DNA of 5,069 nucleotides, taken from NCBI GenBank assembly GCA_025450955.1, contig JANWLJ010000007.1, forward strand, positions 1-5,069. Direction: 5' to 3'. The position numbers were made by a program, and so were the translations under genes. Of the stretch, positions 1 to 5,069 are shown piece after piece (the first letter of the stretch is position 1; every line of letters begins with the position of its first letter). A model generated the notes under the pieces. The model made no database searches, had not been told where the DNA came from, and was given only the letters and a program-made list of their open reading frames with translations. The DNA is from Polyangium sp. (in: bacteria) (GTDB lineage Bacteria; Myxococcota_A; Polyangia; Palsa-1104).

Positions 1-1023
1 CTGTCGACCCAGGACGACGTGGCCGCCGCGCTCGCCGCCGAGGGCACCTCGATCTACGCCTGGCACGGCCTGTCCAAGCAGGAGTTCTACTGGGCGATCG
101 AGCAGACCCTGGCGTTCAAGCCGACGCTCACGCTCGACGACGGCGCCGATCTGATCTTCACCGTTCACTCGAAGTTCCCGCAGCTCGCCCGCGACGTCTA
201 CGGCGGCACCGAGGAGACCACCACCGGCGTGCATCGCCTGCGCGCGATGGCGGCCGACGGGAAGCTCCTCTACCCGGTGATCGCGGTGAACGACTCGGAG
301 ACCAAGTGGGACTTCGACAACGTCTACGGCACCGGGCAGTCGTCGCTCGACGGCATCCTGCGCGCCTCGTCGGTGCTGATCGCCGGCAAGACCTTCGTCA
401 TCGCCGGCTACGGCCACTGCGGCCGCGGCGTCGCGCTCCGGGCCAAGGGCATGGGCGCCAACGTGATCGTCACCGAGGTCAAGGCGACCGCCGCGCTCAA
501 GGCGACGCTCGAGGGCTGCCGGGTGATGTCGATGGACGAGGCCGCCAAGGAGGGCGACATCTTCATCACCGCCACCGGGATGAAGGACATCATCATCGGC
601 CGCCACTTCGACGTGATGAAAGACGGCGCGCTGGTGTGCAACACCGGCCACTACGACTGCGAGATCAACCTGGTCGATCTCGAGGCGCGGATGAAGGGCA
701 AGCGCGAGATGCGCGCCAACAACGAGGAGTACACGCTCAAGGACGGGCGCCGCGTCTACGTGCTCGGCCAGGGCCGGCTCATCAACCTCGCCGCCGCCGA
801 GGGCCACCCGTCGGAGGTGATGGACATGTCCTTCGCCAACCAGTTCCTCGGGCTGCTCAAGCTCGCGCGCGAAGGCAAGTCGCTCGACAAGAAGGTCTAC
901 GAGCTGCCGCCCGAGCAGGATCAGGAGATCGCGCGCACCAAGCTTCACACGATGGGGCTCGCGATCGACACGCTCACCGAAGAGCAGAAGATTTACGCGA
1001 CCGACTACTCCGCCGGAACGTAG
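1..1023 (+). CDS. ahcY: S-adenosylhomocysteine hydrolase (adenosylhomocysteinase), 5' end missing
   Basis: Reversibly hydrolyses S-adenosylhomocysteine to adenosine and homocysteine in the cytoplasm, using tightly bound NAD; this relieves product inhibition of methyltransferases. The frame is open from base 1 and begins inside the conserved LSTQDD motif, so the gene starts left of the window (about 80 residues missing by comparison with the human enzyme). The GTG at 19 is internal, not the start. Residues aligning with the human catalytic set are present: Asp131 (bases 139-141), Glu156 (214-216), Lys186 (304-306), Asp190 and Asn191 (316-321), and His301 in NTGHYD (649-651). The NAD-binding GYGHCG Rossmann loop is at 406-423, followed by a conserved Glu in VTEV. 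Odd points: the usual Asp-Pro after that Glu is replaced by Lys-Ala, and the protein ends in YSAGT without the Lys/Tyr-containing tail of the long eukaryotic-type enzyme. This matches the short archaeal/Thermotoga-like form. No convincing terminator follows directly. Identity is very secure. Confidence 0.97.
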   Translation: MSTQDDVAAALAAEGTSIYAWHGLSKQEFYWAIEQTLAFKPTLTLDDGADLIFTVHSKFPQLARDVYGGTEETTTGVHRLRAMAADGKLLYPVIAVNDSETKWDFDNVYGTGQSSLDGILRASSVLIAGKTFVIAGYGHCGRGVALRAKGMGANVIVTEVKATAALKATLEGCRVMSMDEAAKEGDIFITATGMKDIIIGRHFDVMKDGALVCNTGHYDCEINLVDLEARMKGKREMRANNEEYTLKDGRRVYVLGQGRLINLAAAEGHPSEVMDMSFANQFLGLLKLAREGKSLDKKVYELPPEQDQEIARTKLHTMGLAIDTLTEEQKIYATDYSAGT

Positions 1024-1056
1024 CTTCTTTCGATCGTTCTCCCCCGCTCTCCGCTT

Positions 1057-1074
1057 TTTGAACCGCCGTTCAAA
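1057..1074. promoter_or_regulatory. Perfect dyad TTTGAAC-CGCC-GTTCAAA, possible repressor operator
   Basis: Two 7-base arms are exact inverted copies around a 4-base centre, 34 bases after the ahcY stop and 153 bases before the lipoprotein start. Dyads of this size and GAAC/GTTC form are common as operators of TetR-like regulators (family knowledge); the assignment here is inference. It could instead form an RNA hairpin at the end of the ahcY transcript, but the bases after it (AAATTCCC) are not a U-tract, so it is a poor terminator. A single further TTGAAC half-site occurs at 1198-1203. Confidence 0.45.
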
Positions 1075-1100
1075 TTCCCTTCACCCACTGACTAGCGTAG

Positions 1101-1129
1101 TTGCCAGGCTGCTCGGGCAACCGCATTTT
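1101..1129 (+). promoter_or_regulatory. Candidate weak sigma-70 promoter for the lipoprotein gene
   Basis: TTGCCA (1101-1106) matches five of six -35 consensus bases. A 17-base spacer leads to CATTTT (1124-1129), which matches only three of six -10 bases. If used, transcription would start near 1136 and give a leader of about 90 bases. The -35 hexamer lies inside an inverted repeat, GTTGCC (1100-1105) and GGCAAC (1116-1121). The poor -10 keeps this tentative; the gene might instead be read through from ahcY or use an alternative sigma factor. Confidence 0.22.
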
Positions 1130-1159
1130 GGCGCGCCAACCTCCTGATATTGGGTGCGC
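1128..1159 (+). other. Palindrome-rich, potentially structured leader upstream of the lipoprotein gene
   Basis: TTGGCGCGCCAA (1128-1139) is a perfect 12-base palindrome. An alternative pairing joins GCGC (1131-1134) with GCGC (1156-1159) and CCAA (1136-1139) with TTGG (1150-1153), leaving a 10-base loop that contains CCTCC (1140-1144). That loop is complementary to GGAGG at 1191-1195, and partly to the Shine-Dalgarno sequence at 1215. The base pairing is seen directly; any role in translation control is inference. It does not resemble a riboswitch I recognise. Confidence 0.3.
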
Positions 1160-1214
1160 GATTCCGGCACGAGTCGTGCTTTGGCCGCGCGGAGGTATTG
1201 AACCCTTAGGGAAT

Positions 1215-1224
1215 GGAGACGAGG
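1215..1224 (+). promoter_or_regulatory. Ribosome binding site that fixes the lipoprotein start
   Basis: GGAGACGAGG precedes the ATG at 1227; its GGAG core sits 8 bases upstream of that ATG. The site supports 1227 over the in-frame TTG at 1101, which would place the signal peptide 42 residues inside the protein. Confidence 0.75.
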
Positions 1225-1226
1225 CG

Positions 1227-2159
1227 ATGCGGAAGATTGTGATGGCAGTTGGGGTGTTGGCGATGTCGGGCCTGCTCGGCTGCGGCAAGCCGGCGGTGAG
1301 CGACGACTTCAGCGATCTGGCGGCGCAGGACGTGAAGTCGGATGCCTTCTCGAAGAAGCTGAAGCTGGTCGGCTCGCTCGACTACGGTCAGAGCGCGAGC
1401 GCCGACTACACGAAGCACCCGCGCTATCGCGCGTTCAAGTTCGCCGGACAGAAGGGCGATAAGGTCGACATTCGCGTGAGCTCGACCACCGGCGACGCGG
1501 TCGCGTGGCTGGTCACCGATAGCTACAAGACGGTGGCGATGAACGACGACTCCGACGGGACCACCGATTCGCACATCACCGCTACGCTGCCGGGCAACAC
1601 CGATCCCGACATCGTGACCTACTACATCATCTTCCGCGACTACTGGCTCGACAGCGCGACCTTCACCGTCTCGCTCGAGGGTCCGGCCAAAGATCTCTAC
1701 GCGTGCAAGACCGACGCGGACTGCGTCGCGATCTCCAAGGGCGGCTGCTGCCCGAACGGCTGGAACGTGGCGGTCAACCAGAGCTCGGTCGATGCGTACA
1801 ACGCGGCCAACCAGTGCACCGACCCGCACCCGATCTGCCCGCTCTACGTCGTCAACGACACCCGGGTCGCCGAGTGCAACAGCGGCACGCAGAAGTGCGA
1901 GATGGTCGCGATCGCCGACATCAAGTGCGGCGGGTTCATCGCCAGCGCGCACCAGTGCCCGGCCAACTTCACCTGCAGCTACGACGGCCACGTGCCGGAT
2001 CTGCCGGGCACCTGCGTCGCCAATCCGCAGACCTGCGGCGGCATCGCCGGGATCGCCTGCCCGGCGGGCCAGACCTGCGTCGACAACCCGAACGACTCCT
2101 GCGATCCGTCGACGGGCGGCGCCGACTGCGGCGGCATCTGCCAGACCACGACTCCGTAA
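1227..2159 (+). CDS. Secreted cysteine-rich lipoprotein with PPC-like beta-sandwich and three Cys modules
   Basis: A 310-residue protein of unknown function, probably anchored in the outer or inner membrane facing the periplasm or outside. Residues 1-19 form a lipoprotein signal: MRK, a hydrophobic stretch, then the lipobox LLGC with Cys19 as the lipidated residue. Residues about 45-151 look like a bacterial pre-peptidase C-terminal (PPC)-type beta-sandwich, with alternating strands, a YRAFKFAGQKGDKVDI-type core and an Asp-rich MNDDSDG turn that could bind calcium. Three cysteine modules follow: 160-224 (8 Cys, with GGCCPNGW and DTRVAEC), 234-263 (4 Cys, CGGFI to PGTC) and 270-305 (6 Cys, CGGIAG to GGADCGGIC). 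The mature chain thus has 18 Cys besides the lipid Cys, an even number compatible with nine disulfides and so with an oxidising compartment. Modules of this style recur in myxobacterial surface proteins. No catalytic motif is visible. The gene stands alone between an ahcY-side intergenic region and a terminator. Reading frame and secretion are firm; function is unknown. Confidence 0.9.
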   Translation: MRKIVMAVGVLAMSGLLGCGKPAVSDDFSDLAAQDVKSDAFSKKLKLVGSLDYGQSASADYTKHPRYRAFKFAGQKGDKVDIRVSSTTGDAVAWLVTDSYKTVAMNDDSDGTTDSHITATLPGNTDPDIVTYYIIFRDYWLDSATFTVSLEGPAKDLYACKTDADCVAISKGGCCPNGWNVAVNQSSVDAYNAANQCTDPHPICPLYVVNDTRVAECNSGTQKCEMVAIADIKCGGFIASAHQCPANFTCSYDGHVPDLPGTCVANPQTCGGIAGIACPAGQTCVDNPNDSCDPSTGGADCGGICQTTTP

Positions 2160-2178
2160 CGACTTCGATTGGCTTTGG

Positions 2179-2214
2179 AAGGGCGGGGGGAAAATCCCCC
2201 GCCCTTTTTATTTT
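2179..2214 (+). terminator. Strong intrinsic terminator between convergent genes
   Basis: An 11-base-pair stem, AAGGGCGGGGG (2179-2189) with CCCCCGCCCTT (2196-2206), encloses a 6-base loop and runs into TTTATTTT (2207-2214). It begins 20 bases after the lipoprotein stop. On the opposite strand the same hairpin follows the reductase gene immediately, with its stop codon inside the T-tract. The bases after the stem in that direction (CCAAAGCC) are a poor U-tract, so termination from the minus strand is probably weaker. Confidence 0.9.
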
Positions 2215-3092
2215 GCGGTGACGGTGGCGCCGGCCTGCGCCTCGAACAGCCGGATGAGGCCGCACAGATCGTCGTCGCCGAGGCCGTCCGCGATCGCCTG
2301 CTTCAAGATTTCGGCGATCACCTGTTCGCTCGGCATCGGGTAGCCGGCCGCGCGCGCTTCGCCGAGCACCAGCTCCTGATCTTTGAGCATGAGCGCGAGG
2401 GTGAAGTCGGGATGAAAGTCGCGCGCCAGGATCCGCGCGCCCTTCGAGACGAACAGCGGCGAGGAGAAGGCGCCGCCGCCGATCACCTCGAGCATGGTGC
2501 GCCCGTCCAGGCCCTGGCGCGCGCCGAAGGCGAGCATCGCGCACAGGCCGGTGAGCATGTGCGCGCCGAGGCCGTTTAGGACCAGCTTCATCGCCATCGC
2601 CTGGCCGACCGCGCCGACGTGGCGCACCCGGCCCATCGCCTCGAGCAGCGGACGCACCCGCTCGAGCGCCGCTTCCGGCCCGGCGGCGAGGATGAGCAGC
2701 GTGCCCTCTTCGGCGGGCTTGCGCGTGCCGGAGACCGGGGCGTCGAGGTAGATCCCGCCCCGGGCGCGCACCGCCTCGTCGGAGCGGCGGGCGCACGCGG
2801 GATCGACCGTCGAGTGATCGATCACGATCGTCCCGGGTCGAAGCCCGGCCAAGACGCCGCCCGCGCCGCCGAGCACCGCGTCGACGGCGGCGGGATCGGC
2901 GAGCATCAGGCAAACCACCTCGGCGGCGCTCGCCGCCTCTGCGGGAGTGGCGCCCAGGCGCGCGCCCTTCTTCACCAGCTCGGCGGAGCGAGCGGCAGTG
3001 CGATTCCAGACCGTCAGCGAATGGTGGTGACGAAGGAGATTTTCGGCCATCGGCGCACCCATGGTGCCGAGGCCGAGGAAGGCGACGTTCAT
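2208..3092 (-). CDS. NAD(P)-dependent beta-hydroxyacid dehydrogenase, glyoxylate/succinic semialdehyde reductase type
   Basis: A 294-residue soluble enzyme, full length for the 3-hydroxyisobutyrate dehydrogenase superfamily. The N-terminal Rossmann domain carries GLGTMG (7-12). Asn30-Arg31 after the second strand is the arrangement linked to NADPH preference. The substrate loop reads PVSGTRKPAEEGTL (119-132), as in the plant GLYR1 and Geobacter glyoxylate/succinic semialdehyde reductases, rather than the SGG form of classical 3-hydroxyisobutyrate dehydrogenases. Residues matching the GLYR active site are present: Thr95, Ser121, catalytic Lys169, Asn173, Phe230 and Lys237-Asp238. The likely reaction is NADPH reduction of small semialdehydes such as glyoxylate to glycolate or succinic semialdehyde to 4-hydroxybutyrate; the exact substrate is inferred. 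The start is the ATG at 3092, 6 bases after the metK stop, with no clear Shine-Dalgarno sequence, suggesting shared transcription and coupled translation. The stop codon lies in the terminator T-tract. Confidence 0.9.
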   Translation of the reverse strand: MNVAFLGLGTMGAPMAENLLRHHHSLTVWNRTAARSAELVKKGARLGATPAEAASAAEVVCLMLADPAAVDAVLGGAGGVLAGLRPGTIVIDHSTVDPACARRSDEAVRARGGIYLDAPVSGTRKPAEEGTLLILAAGPEAALERVRPLLEAMGRVRHVGAVGQAMAMKLVLNGLGAHMLTGLCAMLAFGARQGLDGRTMLEVIGGGAFSSPLFVSKGARILARDFHPDFTLALMLKDQELVLGEARAAGYPMPSEQVIAEILKQAIADGLGDDDLCGLIRLFEAQAGATVTAK

Positions 3093-3098
3093 CGTGGG

Positions 3099-4373
<1,275 letters not shown>

Positions 4374-4382
4374 GTCTACCTA

Positions 4383-4389
4383 CTCCTTC
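4383..4389 (-). promoter_or_regulatory. Ribosome binding site of metK
   Basis: On the minus strand GAAGGAG lies 9 bases upstream of the metK ATG. It is a near-ideal Shine-Dalgarno sequence, in contrast to the reductase and hisD starts, which lack a clear one. Confidence 0.85.
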
Positions 4390-4428
4390 GGTTTCTCACG
4401 TCGCTCATGGGGTTGGCGGCGAGGGGGC

Positions 4429-4456
4429 AATATACCGTTCGTCGCCGTGATGTCAA
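4429..4456 (-). promoter_or_regulatory. Near-consensus sigma-70 promoter of metK
   Basis: Read on the minus strand, TTGACA (4456-4451) is a perfect -35. After a 16-base spacer comes TATATT (4434-4429), five of six matches to the -10. Transcription should start near 4422, giving a leader of about 50 bases. CGGCGA (4417-4422) and TCGCCG (4442-4447) form an inverted repeat centred on the -10 and could be an operator, although such GC-rich hexamers also occur by chance here. Confidence 0.8.
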
Positions 4457-4474
4457 CGAGCCTTCGGCGGCATC

Positions 4475-4480
4475 TATGAT
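4475..4480 (+). promoter_or_regulatory. Candidate -10 element of hisD, very short leader
   Basis: TATGAT matches five of six bases of the -10 consensus and ends 11 bases before the hisD ATG. No good -35 is found 16-18 bases upstream; that position overlaps the -35 of the divergent metK promoter. If this element is used, the transcript would begin only about 5 bases before the ATG, meaning nearly leaderless translation, which fits the absence of a strong Shine-Dalgarno sequence (only AGG at 4483-4485). Confidence 0.35.
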
Positions 4481-4491
4481 ATAGGTCGCCC

Positions 4492-5069
4492 ATGCTGAGA
4501 ATCCTCCTTCCCGAGGACGCGGATCGCGCGGTGCTGCTCGGCCGGCTGGAGGATCGGATGGGGGCGATCCCCGTCGAGATCGAGCGGTCGGTGCGCCACG
4601 TGATCGACGAGGTGCGGGCGCGCGGCGATGAAGCGGTGCGCGCGTTTACGCTTCAATGGGAGAAGCGCGAGCTCGGCGATTTGGAAATGTCGCGAACCGA
4701 TTGGGAGCGCGAGGCGCAAAAGACCGCGCCGGATGTGCGTCAGGCGATCGAGCGGGCCCGCGATCGGATCGCGCGCTTTCACGAGCAGCAGCGCGTTTCG
4801 GGCTATGTGCTGTCGGAGGCGGGGGTCGAGCTCGAGCTCAAGGTCACGCCGCTCCGGCGCGTGGCGCTCTACGTGCCGGGCGGGACCGCGCGCTATCCCT
4901 CGTCGGTGCTGATGACCGCGGTGCCGGCGCGGGTCGCCGGGGTCGGCGAGATCGTCATGGTCACGCCGGGACCGAGCCCGGAGACGCTCTACGCGGCCAA
5001 GGTCGCCGGGGTCGATCGGGTGTTTCCGATCGGCGGGGCGCAGGCGGTGGCGGCGCTCGCGTATGGAAC
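4492..5069 (+). CDS. hisD: Histidinol dehydrogenase, N-terminal part, 3' end beyond window
   Basis: Catalyses the last two steps of histidine synthesis, oxidising L-histidinol to L-histidine through histidinal with two NAD; a cytoplasmic zinc enzyme. The frame is open from the ATG at 4492 to the window edge: 192 full codons of a family normally near 430, so a little under half is visible. Recognisable segments are the helical N-terminal ARGDEAVRAFT (43-53), then TPLRRVALYVPGGTARYPSS (119-138) and VLMTAVPARVAG (139-150), both highly conserved around the NAD site, and FPIGGAQAVAALAYG (178-192). The zinc ligands and catalytic Glu/His pair lie further right and cannot be checked. An in-frame TGA at 4477-4479 rules out the ATG at 4450, so 4492 is the first available start. 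The gene is divergent from metK and is probably the beginning of a rightward histidine cluster (inference). Confidence 0.96.
   Translation, partial: MLRILLPEDADRAVLLGRLEDRMGAIPVEIERSVRHVIDEVRARGDEAVRAFTLQWEKRELGDLEMSRTDWEREAQKTAPDVRQAIERARDRIARFHEQQRVSGYVLSEAGVELELKVTPLRRVALYVPGGTARYPSSVLMTAVPARVAGVGEIVMVTPGPSPETLYAAKVAGVDRVFPIGGAQAVAALAYG

Noticed and set aside
306..1061. A 251-codon plus-strand frame within ahcY
   Set aside because: It is an Arg/Gly-rich out-of-frame reading of a gene whose catalytic residues are all conserved in the other frame.
1057..1080. The TTTGAAC dyad as the ahcY terminator
   Set aside because: The 7-pair stem has little GC and is followed by AAATTCCCTT rather than a U-tract.
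1101..1226. Extension of the lipoprotein to the in-frame TTG at 1101
   Set aside because: It would bury the lipobox signal peptide 42 residues inside the protein and has no ribosome binding site; the ATG at 1227 has one.
1213..1242. A nine-codon upstream frame (ATG at 1213) overlapping the lipoprotein start
   Set aside because: There is no suitably spaced Shine-Dalgarno sequence, and its ATG overlaps the one used by the real gene. Most likely chance.
1206..1991. A 261-codon minus-strand open frame opposite the lipoprotein gene
   Set aside because: Its low-complexity composition (Val, Arg, Asp, Ala) and complete overlap with a gene that has a signal peptide, ribosome binding site and patterned cysteines mark it as a shadow.
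4374..4430. A SAM riboswitch in the metK leader
   Set aside because: The predicted leader is only about 50 bases and shows neither the conserved core of SAM-I nor a clear pseudoknot of the smaller classes.

Overview
The window is GC-rich, densely coding bacterial chromosome with GC-biased third codon positions. Four of its five genes are conserved housekeeping or metabolic enzymes. The fifth is a secreted, cysteine-rich lipoprotein whose module style is typical of Myxococcota and relatives (former Deltaproteobacteria). That lipoprotein, together with the short-form S-adenosylhomocysteine hydrolase, makes a myxobacterium-like source the best guess, but no 16S or other taxonomic marker is present.

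Layout: (1) bases 1-1023, plus strand, the 3' four-fifths of ahcY (S-adenosylhomocysteine hydrolase), cut by the left edge. (2) 1024-1226, a 203-base intergenic region with a perfect 7+7 dyad (TTTGAAC-4-GTTCAAA), two further inverted repeats and the lipoprotein ribosome binding site. (3) 1227-2159, plus strand, a 310-residue lipoprotein with a beta-sandwich (PPC-like) domain followed by three cysteine modules. (4) 2179-2214, a strong intrinsic terminator between convergent genes. (5) 2208-3092, minus strand, a beta-hydroxyacid dehydrogenase of the glyoxylate/succinic semialdehyde reductase type. (6) 3099-4373, minus strand, metK (SAM synthetase) with an unusual Asn-Gly repeat and Lys-rich C-terminal tail; it lies 6 bases upstream of the reductase and probably shares its transcript. 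(7) 4374-4491, a 118-base divergent promoter region with a near-consensus sigma-70 promoter for metK. (8) 4492-5069, plus strand, the 5' part of hisD (histidinol dehydrogenase), cut by the right edge.

Functionally, metK and ahcY are the two ends of the activated methyl cycle: MetK makes S-adenosylmethionine, and AhcY clears the S-adenosylhomocysteine left after methyl transfer. They lie about 2 kb apart on opposite strands. The lipoprotein and the reductase between them have no obvious link to that cycle. hisD probably begins a histidine biosynthesis cluster reading rightward. I found no mobile element, CRISPR array, RNA gene, phage gene or defence system, and nothing that clearly forms a new multi-gene system. 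The points most worth a second look are the cysteine-rich lipoprotein, the MetK tail and the intergenic dyad.
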